Shown piece after piece: positions 1-6,541 of a stretch of DNA of 7,163 nucleotides. This DNA is from Actinomycetes bacterium (GTDB taxonomy: Bacteria; Actinomycetota; Actinomycetes; S36-B12; UBA10799). Each line of letters opens with the position of its first letter. Position 1 is the first letter of the stretch. Below the pieces are notes generated by a model. That model saw only the letters and a program-made list of their open reading frames with translations. It ran no database searches and was not told where the DNA came from. Where the stretch lies: positions 1 to 7,163 of the forward strand of contig JAKOZM010000478.1 of assembly GCA_029779995.1 (NCBI GenBank), given 5' to 3'. Both the position numbers and the translations under genes were made by a program.

Positions 1-403
1 TGATGGCGAAGCCCAGGCCGTACCTTTCGGGCCGGACGTGGGCGGCCACGAGCGCGTTGCCGGCGGGCTGGCCGATGGCGTTTCCGAGGCCGCCCACCAG
101 CAGGCCAAGGCCCAGTACGGGCGCTGAGGGGCTGGTGGCGCAGACCAGCAGCGCCGTGGTGGAGGCCGTGGTGGCTGCCCACATGCTGCGTCGCACCCCC
201 AGGCGGCGGACCTGCCGGCCCAGCGGAGCGCTGCCAAGGGTCGTGGACAGGGCGAACACCGAGGCCAGGGCACCGATGGTGGCCGGGTTGATGCCGAACT
301 CGCGGCCGATCTGCACGCTCATTGCGCCGGTGAGGAACAGGGCGAGGACGCCCATCAGGTTGACGGCCACAGCAGCCAATACCGCGCGGCGGGCAGGGGT
401 CAC
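1..403 (-). CDS. MFS transporter, N-terminal part (runs off the left edge)
   Basis: The reverse strand encodes 134 residues of a major facilitator superfamily integral membrane transporter, probably an efflux or sugar/drug permease. The protein starts MTPARRAVLAAVAVNLMGVL and is rich in hydrophobic helices at about residues 7-27, 41-60, 74-92 and 96-120. Between helices 2 and 3 lies LGRQVRRLGVRR (residues 61-72), a degenerate form of the MFS motif A loop in which the usual acidic residue is absent. A GxxGNAxGQPAGN stretch (about 105-116) in the fourth helix is typical of the family. The GTG at 401-403 is chosen because no in-frame start lies further upstream before the TAG at 413-415, and a -10-like element sits at leaderless spacing from it. 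The gene is divergent from the sugar-import operon. Its substrate cannot be told from this half, and the C-terminal part lies outside the window. The plus-strand open frame over the same bases is a shadow. Confidence 0.85.
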   Translation of the reverse strand, partial: MTPARRAVLAAVAVNLMGVLALFLTGAMSVQIGREFGINPATIGALASVFALSTTLGSAPLGRQVRRLGVRRSMWAATTASTTALLVCATSPSAPVLGLGLLVGGLGNAIGQPAGNALVAAHVRPERYGLGFAI

Positions 404-525
404 GGTTTTAGGCTAGTCGCGGGCACCCGGTGGGCGAGTGCGACGTTGTTGCTGGGCGCGGGCACTCGAGCCGGGTCCGCGGGACCAGGCAGGCATTGTC
501 GGGTCTTTTGCGGGTAGGCAAGGCC
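404..525. promoter_or_regulatory. Divergent intergenic region with candidate operator repeats
   Basis: These 122 bases separate the MFS gene from the sugar-import operon and should contain both promoters. Visible structure: the 9-base direct repeat CGCGGGCAC at 418-426 and 457-465; an inverted repeat CGAGTGC (435-441) / GCACTCG (462-468) with a 20-base spacer; and a short palindrome GGTCC-GCG-GGACC (474-486). Any of these could bind a regulator, but none matches an operator consensus I recognise. I find no clear -35/-10 pair facing the operon. An open frame continues in phase upstream of 526 to an ATG at 430, but that stretch lacks a signal peptide and is better read as non-coding. Confidence 0.4.
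410..415 (-). promoter_or_regulatory. Putative -10 element for leaderless MFS transcript
   Basis: On the reverse strand the hexamer TAGCCT fits the actinobacterial -10 pattern TANNNT and lies six bases before the GTG start at 401-403. There is no room for, and no sign of, a Shine-Dalgarno sequence. That spacing is the one expected when transcription starts at the first base of the start codon (leaderless mRNA), which is common in actinobacteria. I see no convincing -35 box at the matching distance. This is inferred from pattern and spacing only. Confidence 0.45.
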
Positions 526-1827
526 ATGTTGTCGATCCGGTCGCGGGGACGACGTCCCATTGTCGGGCTCGCGGCTGCGGCGTTGGCAGCAGCGGCGCTC
601 ACCGGGTGTGCGCAGGACTCGGGTACGCCCACCCTCACCTGGTACATCAACCCCGACAACGGTGGGCAGGCGGAGTTCGCGCAGAAATGCGCGGCCGAGT
701 CGGGCGGGGCATACCAGGTCAGCATCGAGACGCTGCCCAACGATGCCACCGCTCAGCGCGAACAACTGGTGCGGCGCCTGGCCGCCAAGGACTCGTCCAT
801 CGACCTGATGAGTCTGGACGTCATCTTCACCGCGGAGTTCGCCAATGCCGGGTTCCTGCTGCCGTATTCGCAGCAGGATGCCTCTGAGCTCACCAAGGGC
901 ATGCTCGACGCGCCCATCCAGACCGGGACCTGGAAGGACACCCTGTACGCGGTTCCCTTCAAGTCCAACGCCCAGTTGCTCTGGTACCGCAAGTCGTTGG
1001 CCAAGCAGGCAGGCGTCGACCCGACCAGCGAGACGTTCACCTGGGACGACATGCAGAAGGCGGCCGATGAGCAAGGCAAGACGATCTCCGAGCAGGGCGC
1101 CCGGTATGAGGGGTTCATGGTGTGGGTGAACGCCCTGGTGCTGTCCGGCGGTGGGGAGATCCTGAATGACCCGGAGGCCGGCCGGGATGCGGTGCCGGCG
1201 ATGGACAGCAAGGCGGGCAAGAAGGCCGCCGAGATCGTGAGCACGCTGGCGAACTCCCGGGCCGCACCCAATGACCTTTCCGTGGCGCAAGAGGAACAGG
1301 CGCGCGCGGTGTTTCAGAGCGACAACGGGATGTTCATGCTGAACTGGCCGTATGTGCTGGCCGCGGCGCGTAGCGCGGTCGAGGAGGGAACCCTCGACCA
1401 GTCCGTGGTCGACGACATCGGCTTCGCGCGCTACCCCCGAGTGTTCCCGGACACCCCGAGCCGGCCCCCGCTCGGCGGTATCGACATCGCCATCGGCGCC
1501 TTCACCAAGTACCCGGAGCAGGTCACCGCGCTCGTCAAGTGCCTGAGTACGCCGGAGAACGGTACCCAGTACATGCTCGACGAGGGGGAGCCGTCGGTCT
1601 ACGCGGCGAGTTACGACGACCCCGAGGTCCGCAAGGCCTATCCCAACGCCGACTTGATCCGGCAGTCGATCGATGAGGCCGGCCCCCGGCCGATCACCCC
1701 GTACTACGTCGACGTGGCCGGTTCCATCATCAACACCTGGCACCCACCGGGGGCGGTGAACGAGAACACTCCGGCCGTCACGGATGCGTTCATGTCCGAT
1801 GTCCTGCAAGGGCGGCGGCTGCTATGA
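526..1827 (+). CDS. lpqY: LpqY-like sugar-binding lipoprotein of ABC importer
   Basis: This 433-residue extracellular solute-binding protein (family 1) is anchored to the outer face of the membrane and delivers sugar to the permease pair. The N-terminus has arginines (R5, R7, R9, R10), an alanine-rich helix (13-25) and a lipobox LTGC, with C28 as the lipidated cysteine. A signal peptide placed this way fixes the start at ATG 526 rather than the in-frame ATG at 430; the ribosome-binding site is weak. The mature part strongly recalls mycobacterial LpqY. It has LMSLDVIFTAEFANAG around D98, SNAQLLWYR (N148, Q150), MVWVNALVLSGGG around W200, a NWPY stretch with W274, GGIDIAIG, and a late GPRPITP segment with R388. 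These stretches correspond to conserved parts of LpqY, several of them near its ligand cleft. First gene of a five-gene operon. Trehalose is the likely ligand by homology, but another alpha-glucoside cannot be excluded. It is slightly shorter than the mycobacterial protein. Confidence 0.88.
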   Translation: MLSIRSRGRRPIVGLAAAALAAAALTGCAQDSGTPTLTWYINPDNGGQAEFAQKCAAESGGAYQVSIETLPNDATAQREQLVRRLAAKDSSIDLMSLDVIFTAEFANAGFLLPYSQQDASELTKGMLDAPIQTGTWKDTLYAVPFKSNAQLLWYRKSLAKQAGVDPTSETFTWDDMQKAADEQGKTISEQGARYEGFMVWVNALVLSGGGEILNDPEAGRDAVPAMDSKAGKKAAEIVSTLANSRAAPNDLSVAQEEQARAVFQSDNGMFMLNWPYVLAAARSAVEEGTLDQSVVDDIGFARYPRVFPDTPSRPPLGGIDIAIGAFTKYPEQVTALVKCLSTPENGTQYMLDEGEPSVYAASYDDPEVRKAYPNADLIRQSIDEAGPRPITPYYVDVAGSIINTWHPPGAVNENTPAVTDAFMSDVLQGRRLL

Positions 1828-1840
1828 GCGCCCGACAGGT

Positions 1841-1847
1841 GAAGGAG
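1841..1847 (+). promoter_or_regulatory. Strong ribosome binding site for sugA-like gene
   Basis: GAAGGAG lies five bases before the GTG at 1853. It decides the start of the first permease gene against the in-frame ATG at 1784, which would add 23 residues of unlikely polar sequence and overlap the lipoprotein gene. It is the best Shine-Dalgarno match in the operon. Confidence 0.8.
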
Positions 1848-1852
1848 TCGAA

Positions 1853-2776
1853 GTGAGCACAGTGACCACGCAGTCCGCTGGCCCCGAAGTGACCGTCTCC
1901 GAACGGATCAAGGGGGAGCGCCGGCTCGGGCTGTGGCTCAGTGCTCCGTCGTTGATCGTCATGGTCCTCGTGACCGCCTACCCCCTGGGGTACGCGTTGG
2001 TGCTGTCGTTGTACAACTACCGGCTGACCGACCCGGGCGGCCGGGAGTTCGTCGGACTCAACAACTACCTCGTGATCCTGAGCGACCCATTGTGGTGGAA
2101 CGACTTCGTGACGACACTGGTCATCACCGTGGTCACCGTGGCGATCGAACTGGTGATCGGCTTCATCTTCGCCTACGTGATGCTGCGCATCATCCGGGGA
2201 CGGGGACCTTTGCGCACGGCCATCCTGATCCCATACGGGATCGTCACCGTGGTGTCGGCCTTCATCTGGCGCTACGCGTTCGCCCTCGATTCCGGCTTCG
2301 TCAACCAGTGGCTCGGGCTCACCGACTTCAACTGGTTCGGCGATCGCTGGTCGGCCCTGTTCGTGATCTGTCTATCGGAGATCTGGAAGACCACCCCGTT
2401 CATCTCGCTGCTGCTGCTGGCAGGGCTCGTGCAAGTGCCCACCGAGATGCTGGAGGCCGCGAAGGTGGATGGGGCGACCGCCTGGCAGCGGCTCGCGCGG
2501 GTCACCCTGCCGAACATGAAAGCGGCCATCATGGTGGCGCTGCTGTTCAGGACGCTCGACGCCTGGCGGATCTTCGACAATCCCTACGTCATGACCCGTG
2601 GCGCCAACAACACCGAGACCATCTCGTTCCTGGCCTACCGGCAGAACGTGACGTTGGTGAACCTCGGCATGGGCTCGGCGGTGTCTGTGCTGTTGTTCTT
2701 GACGGTGGTGGCCATCGCTTGGGTGTTCATCAAGGGATTCAAGACCGACCTCTCCCAGGTGCGGGGTGACTCATGA
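1853..2776 (+). CDS. sugA: ABC sugar importer permease, SugA/MalF type
   Basis: This 307-residue inner-membrane permease is one half of the translocation pore. After a short polar N-terminus it shows six hydrophobic segments, beginning near APSLIVMVLVTAYPLGYALV and ending near AVSVLLFLTVVAIAWVF. The cytoplasmic EAA loop that docks on the ATPase is intact: EAAKVDGATAW begins at E201, with G207 and the closing TLP at about 218-220. The binding-protein-dependent transport (BPD_transp_1) domain covers roughly residues 90-300. The length agrees with mycobacterial SugA (about 307 residues as I remember it). GTG is used as start, supported by the strong ribosome-binding site. The gene begins 25 bases after the lipoprotein gene, and its TGA overlaps the next ATG by four bases (ATGA), indicating translational coupling with its partner permease. 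Confidence 0.92.
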   Translation: MSTVTTQSAGPEVTVSERIKGERRLGLWLSAPSLIVMVLVTAYPLGYALVLSLYNYRLTDPGGREFVGLNNYLVILSDPLWWNDFVTTLVITVVTVAIELVIGFIFAYVMLRIIRGRGPLRTAILIPYGIVTVVSAFIWRYAFALDSGFVNQWLGLTDFNWFGDRWSALFVICLSEIWKTTPFISLLLLAGLVQVPTEMLEAAKVDGATAWQRLARVTLPNMKAAIMVALLFRTLDAWRIFDNPYVMTRGANNTETISFLAYRQNVTLVNLGMGSAVSVLLFLTVVAIAWVFIKGFKTDLSQVRGDS

Positions 2777-3597
2777 AGACAAGCCGTTGGTGGACGGTCG
2801 CTGGCATCGTGATCGTGCTGTACAGCCTCTTCCCCCTGGTCTGGATGCTCAGCCTGTCCATGAAGCCGCCCTCGGACATCGTGTCCCGGCAGCCACAGTT
2901 CCTGCCCACCTCGTGGAGCTTCGACAACTTCCGGGAGGTCTTCAGTCAGAGCCTGTTCACCAGGGCACTCATCAACTCGATCGGCATCGCGCTGATCTCG
3001 ACAGTGATCGCGGTGATCGTGGCGATGTTCGCCGCGTACGCGATCGCACGCCTGGACTTCCGCGGCAAACGGCTGCTGTTGTCGCTGGCACTAGGGATCG
3101 CCATGTTCCCGCAGGCCGCGCTGGTCGGTCCGCTGTTCAACATGTGGCGGGGCTTAGGCATCTATGACACCTGGCTCGGGCTGATCATCCCGTACCTCAC
3201 CTTCGCGCTGCCGCTGTCGATCTGGACGATGTCGGCCTTCTTCCGCCAGATCCCGTGGGAGATGGAGCAGGCGGCCCAGGTGGACGGCGCCACTGCCTGG
3301 CAGGCGTTTCGCAAGGTGATCGTTCCGCTGGCCGCGCCCGGGGTGTTCACCACGGCGATCCTGACCTTCTTCTTCTGCTGGAACGACTTCCTGTTTGCGA
3401 TCTCGCTGACCTCCACCGATGCGGCGCGCACGGTGCCCGCCGCCTTGGCCTTCTTCCAAGGTGCATCGCAGTTCGAGTCGCCGGTGCCGTACATCATGGC
3501 CGCCTCAGTGGTCGTTACCATCCCCGTCGTCATTCTGGTGCTGATCTTCCAGCGCCGGATCGTCGCAGGACTCACCTCCGGAGCAGTGAAGGGCTGA
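2773..3597 (+). CDS. sugB: ABC sugar importer permease, SugB/MalG type
   Basis: This 274-residue inner-membrane permease pairs with the preceding gene product. The first hydrophobic helix is at about 7-27, followed by a periplasmic segment (PQFLPTSWSFDNFREVF), then five further helices. The EAA loop reads EMEQAAQVDGATAW; the position equivalent to the usual first Glu is Q166, with D171 and G172 kept. The C-terminus FQRRIVAGLTSGAVKG and the FRKVIVPLAAPG stretch are the strongest signs that this is a SugB orthologue, and the length equals that of mycobacterial SugB as I remember it. Its ATG overlaps the TGA of the preceding permease by four bases, with GGGG at 2763-2766 as a possible ribosome-binding site. 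Codon L128 is TTA (3154-3156), the only in-frame TTA I found by reading the window. Confidence 0.92.
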   Translation: MKTSRWWTVAGIVIVLYSLFPLVWMLSLSMKPPSDIVSRQPQFLPTSWSFDNFREVFSQSLFTRALINSIGIALISTVIAVIVAMFAAYAIARLDFRGKRLLLSLALGIAMFPQAALVGPLFNMWRGLGIYDTWLGLIIPYLTFALPLSIWTMSAFFRQIPWEMEQAAQVDGATAWQAFRKVIVPLAAPGVFTTAILTFFFCWNDFLFAISLTSTDAARTVPAALAFFQGASQFESPVPYIMAASVVVTIPVVILVLIFQRRIVAGLTSGAVKG

Positions 3598-3599
3598 CC

Positions 3600-4781
3600 A
3601 TGGCTGAAATCACGATGAAGAACATCGTCAAGCGCGACGACGACGGTTTCCTGGCGGTCGACAACGTGAACCTGGACGTCGCCGACGGCGAGTTCATGAT
3701 CCTGGTCGGTCCCTCTGGCTGTGGGAAGTCCACCTTGCTGCGCATGATCGTCGGGCTGGAGGACATCACCGGCGGGGACATGCTCATCGGCGGCACCCGG
3801 GTCAATGACAAGGCGCCGCGGGACCGCAAGCTGGCCATGGTCTTCCAGAACTATGCCCTCTACCCGCATCTGAGCGTCTTCGAGAACATCGCCTTCCCCT
3901 TGCGGCTGCACGGCAAGATGTCCGACGAGGAGATCCGCACGCGGGTGCAGGAAGCCGCGCAGACCCTCGAGCTCACCGAGCATCTGGACCGCAAGCCGTC
4001 GCAACTGTCCGGCGGCCAGCGCCAGCGTGTGGCGATGGGCCGGGCGATCGTGCGCAATGCTGACGCCTTCCTCTTCGACGAGCCGCTGTCGAATCTGGAT
4101 GCGAAACTGCGCGGCCAGATGCGTGGCGAGATCCTGCGCCTGCAGCGCCGACTCGGCGTGACGACTGTGTACGTCACCCACGATCAGACCGAGGCGATGA
4201 CTCTGGGCGACCGGGTGGCGGTGCTGCGCCGCGGGGTCCTGCAACAGGTCGCGAGCCCCCGCGAACTCTACGAACAGCCGGTGAACCTGTTCGTGGCCGG
4301 ATTCATCGGATCGCCTCCCATGAACTTCGTGCCGGCCCAGCTCGAGAATGGTGCGCTGCGGCTGCCGTTCGCCGACGTACCGGTGCCGGACGGCTTGCAG
4401 GCCGCCTTCACCGATCGGGATGTGCTGATCGCCGGCATCCGGCCGGGCAGCTTCGAGGATGCCTCCCTCGTCGACCCCAGCAAGATCGACAAAGGGGTCA
4501 CCTTCGACGTCACCGTGGACGTGATCGAATGGCTGGGCAACGAACAGTACGCATTCGTGCCGTATGAGGCCCCCGACGACATCACCGCCACCTTGAATGA
4601 ACTGCAAGCCGATCTGGACAGTGAGCAGATGCGCCTACAGATGACCGTGTCATTGGACCCGCTGAGCCGCATCAGCGACGGGGAAACGGTGACGCTGTGG
4701 CTGGACACCAGCCGGATCCACCTTTTCGACCCCAAGACCGGCGAGAACCTGACCCGGGTCGCGACGGCAACGGTGAACTGA
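3600..4781 (+). CDS. sugC: ABC sugar importer ATPase, SugC/MsiK/MalK type
   Basis: This 393-residue cytoplasmic ATPase powers the importer as a homodimer. All nucleotide-binding motifs are present: Walker A GPSGCGKST (37-45), Q-loop Q83, signature LSGGQ (136-140), Walker B with LFDE (158-161), D-loop SNLD (164-167) and switch histidine H194. Residues from about 235 form the MalK-type TOBE/OB-fold regulatory domain, ending in a TLWLDTSRIHLFDPKTGENL stretch typical of actinobacterial SugC/MsiK proteins. The usual RPE motif of that domain here reads RPG (R281, P282, G283). The start at ATG 3600 lies two bases after the permease stop, with GAAGGG at 3588-3593 as ribosome-binding site. The frame is open far upstream, but only over the sugB gene. 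Placement inside the operon argues for a dedicated ATPase, though homologues such as MsiK can serve several transporters. Confidence 0.94.
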   Translation: MAEITMKNIVKRDDDGFLAVDNVNLDVADGEFMILVGPSGCGKSTLLRMIVGLEDITGGDMLIGGTRVNDKAPRDRKLAMVFQNYALYPHLSVFENIAFPLRLHGKMSDEEIRTRVQEAAQTLELTEHLDRKPSQLSGGQRQRVAMGRAIVRNADAFLFDEPLSNLDAKLRGQMRGEILRLQRRLGVTTVYVTHDQTEAMTLGDRVAVLRRGVLQQVASPRELYEQPVNLFVAGFIGSPPMNFVPAQLENGALRLPFADVPVPDGLQAAFTDRDVLIAGIRPGSFEDASLVDPSKIDKGVTFDVTVDVIEWLGNEQYAFVPYEAPDDITATLNELQADLDSEQMRLQMTVSLDPLSRISDGETVTLWLDTSRIHLFDPKTGENLTRVATATVN

Positions 4782-4784
4782 CCT

Positions 4785-6413
4785 ATGGATGGCGCGCAAT
4801 GGTGGCGCTCGGCGGTGATCTACCAGGTCTATCTGCGTAGTTTCGCCGATGGCAACGGCGACGGGGTGGGGGACATCGCGGGCCTGCGCGACAGGTTGTC
4901 CTATCTGGCCGACCTGGGCATCGATGCGATCTGGATCAATCCCTGGTATCCCTCGCCGATGGCCGATGCGGGATACGACGTGATCGATCCCCGCGACATC
5001 GACCCGGTGTACGGGAACTTGGCCGCCGCACAGGCCCTCATCGAGGAGGCCCACGGGCACGGCCTGCGGGTCATCGTGGATGTCGTGCCGAACCACACGT
5101 CAGTCATGCGGCCCTGGTTCACCGCGGCGGTGGAGGGCGGCCCGGGGTGTCCAGAACGGCAGCGGTATCACTTCCGGGATGGTCGCGGTGAACATGGCGA
5201 GTTGCCGCCGAACAACTGGATGAGCGAGTTCGGGGGATCGACGTGGACTCGTGTCACCGAACCAGACGGACAACTGGGTCAGTGGTACCTGCACTTGTTC
5301 TCACCCGAGCAGCCGGACCTCAACTGGGACCATCCGGAAGTGAAGGCGGACTTCGACCAGACGTTGCGGTTCTGGCTCGACCGTGGGGTGGACGGGTTCC
5401 GCATCGACGTGGCGCACTACTTGGTCAAGGACGCCTCCTTGCCGGACCTGCAGGAGGATCCGTACTCCCATGGCGAGCACCCGCACTGGGATCGGGAGGC
5501 GCTGCACGACATCTTTCGGGGCTGGCGCCGGATCGTCGACTCCTACCAGCCGCCGCGGGTACTGGTCGCTGAAGCGTGGCTCGACAACGCGTACAGGCTC
5601 GCGCGATACCTGCGGCCGGGGGAGTTGCACACGGCCTTCAACTTCGACTTTCTGGCCTCGCCCTGGCTGCCTGAAGCCATGCGAACGATGATCGACGAGA
5701 CCATCGCGGCTCACCAGTCCGTCGCAGCGGCGCCGACCTGGGTGCTGTCGAATCACGACGTCGCTCGGCACGTCTCCCGCTACGCGCGGCCGCAAATACC
5801 GGGGATCAGGCGTTTCCTCGATGACTTCCTCGACCGCCCGGCCGACCTTGAGCTGGGAACCCGGCGGGCACGTGCCGCGATCCTGCAAATGCTGGCTCTG
5901 CCCGGCTGCGCCTACGTGTACCAGGGTGAGGAACTGGGGTTGCCGGAGGTCGAGGACCTCGACGAGGCGGCGCTGCGTGACCCGATGTACCGGCGGTCGG
6001 GCATGACCAGCCGCGGCCGGGACGGGTGCCGCGTGCCGTTGCCGTGGGCAGGAGAGTACCCGCCGTACGAGTTCTCACCGCAACCCGTCGCGACCTGGCT
6101 GCCGCAGCCGTCCGACTGGGCTCAGTACTCCGTGGCGGCGCAGTCAGCCGACCCCAGTTCGATGCTTGCGTTGTACCGAACGGCGCTGCGCCTCCGTCGC
6201 GACCACGCGGCGCTCGGCGACGGCGACATGAGCTGGCTGCCGGCGCCACAGGACTGCCTGGCGTTCACGCGCGGCGGGAACTTCATGTGCATGGTGAACT
6301 ACGCAGGCTCTCCTGTGCCGCTGCCTGGCCATACCTCCATCCTGCTGGCAAGTGTGGACTTCGATCCGGCTGCGGGGCTGCCCGCGGATGCTGCTGTCTG
6401 GTTGGAGGTCTGA
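4785..6413 (+). CDS. GH13 alpha-glucosidase (oligo-1,6-glucosidase/AglA type)
   Basis: This 542-residue cytoplasmic glycoside hydrolase (no signal peptide) is predicted to release glucose from the non-reducing end of imported alpha-glucosides. It opens with WWRSAVIYQVYLRSFAD and a calcium-site loop DGNGDGVGD (D22, N24, D26, D30). Conserved regions are all present: DVVPNH (D99-H104), QPDLNW (176-181), GFRIDVAH with nucleophile D208, VAEAW with acid/base E263, and SNHD with D325. QPDLNW is typical of alpha-glucosidases and oligo-1,6-glucosidases and unlike neopullulanases or trehalose synthases. The (beta/alpha)8 barrel with its B-domain covers about 1-440 and a small beta-sandwich follows. It resembles actinobacterial AglA-like enzymes; exact linkage specificity cannot be read from the sequence, and trehalose cleavage would be unusual. 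The ATG lies three bases after the sugC stop, with only a weak GGTGA upstream, suggesting coupled translation. Last gene of the operon. Confidence 0.93.
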   Translation: MDGAQWWRSAVIYQVYLRSFADGNGDGVGDIAGLRDRLSYLADLGIDAIWINPWYPSPMADAGYDVIDPRDIDPVYGNLAAAQALIEEAHGHGLRVIVDVVPNHTSVMRPWFTAAVEGGPGCPERQRYHFRDGRGEHGELPPNNWMSEFGGSTWTRVTEPDGQLGQWYLHLFSPEQPDLNWDHPEVKADFDQTLRFWLDRGVDGFRIDVAHYLVKDASLPDLQEDPYSHGEHPHWDREALHDIFRGWRRIVDSYQPPRVLVAEAWLDNAYRLARYLRPGELHTAFNFDFLASPWLPEAMRTMIDETIAAHQSVAAAPTWVLSNHDVARHVSRYARPQIPGIRRFLDDFLDRPADLELGTRRARAAILQMLALPGCAYVYQGEELGLPEVEDLDEAALRDPMYRRSGMTSRGRDGCRVPLPWAGEYPPYEFSPQPVATWLPQPSDWAQYSVAAQSADPSSMLALYRTALRLRRDHAALGDGDMSWLPAPQDCLAFTRGGNFMCMVNYAGSPVPLPGHTSILLASVDFDPAAGLPADAAVWLEV

Positions 6414-6425
6414 CCACCGGCGGTC

Positions 6426-6452
6426 GCGGTGCCCGTCCTGACGGACCACCGC
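6426..6452 (+). terminator. Hairpin just after the GH13 stop, probable operon terminator
   Basis: GCGGTG (6426-6431) pairs with CACCGC (6447-6452), and inside it CCGT (6433-6436) pairs with ACGG (6441-6444) around a CCTG loop. The result is a ten-pair stem with a small 1x2 internal loop, starting 12 bases after the GH13 stop. No T-run follows, as is usual in GC-rich actinobacteria, so function as an intrinsic terminator is inferred. Confidence 0.5.
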
Positions 6453-6487
6453 ACCTGCCTCGGCGATGAACTGCGAACCGGACAGCA

Positions 6488-6530
6488 CGAAGGGCGGCGA
6501 GCCCGCCATTGCGAGACTCGCCGCCCTTCG
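6488..6530. terminator. Perfect 14-bp inverted repeat, bidirectional terminator
   Basis: CGAAGGGCGGCGAG (6488-6501) is the exact reverse complement of 6517-6530, with a 15-base loop. It lies between two convergent genes, 11 bases beyond the stop of the ornithine carbamoyltransferase gene and 74 beyond the GH13 stop. It is therefore placed to stop transcription from both sides. Neither side has a T-tract. The palindrome CGGATCCG (6531-6538) abuts the right arm. Confidence 0.75.
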
Positions 6531-6541
6531 CGGATCCGACA

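Noticed and set aside
3..416. Plus-strand open frame at the left edge
   Set aside because: The reverse strand gives a coherent multi-helix MFS protein, whereas this frame is Arg/Pro/Ala-rich with no family resemblance.
430..525. Upstream ATG extension of the lipoprotein gene
   Set aside because: The extra 32 residues would bury the signal peptide and lipobox 60 residues in, which is inconsistent with lipoprotein export.
400..1809. Long minus-strand open frame of about 469 codons opposite the lipoprotein gene
   Set aside because: It has no recognisable domain, is rich in Arg, Gly, Val and His as expected from antisense GC-rich coding DNA, and lies opposite a clear LpqY-like gene with lipobox.
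1784..1852. Upstream ATG extension of the first permease
   Set aside because: It overlaps the lipoprotein gene and ignores the strong GAAGGAG site before GTG 1853.
3162..4607. Long minus-strand open frame of about 481 codons opposite sugB/sugC
   Set aside because: It is a shadow of the ATPase and permease genes; the plus strand carries every ABC ATPase motif in order.
4830..4838. YQVYLRSF in place of the common YQVYPRSF in the GH13 enzyme
   Set aside because: Non-proline residues (for example Ile) at this place are familiar in related actinobacterial alpha-glucosidases; it is not a likely functional defect.
6414..6541. Small gene or RNA in the convergent spacer
   Set aside because: Only 128 bases, taken up by the two hairpins; no ribosome-binding site with a plausible small protein, and no recognisable RNA family.
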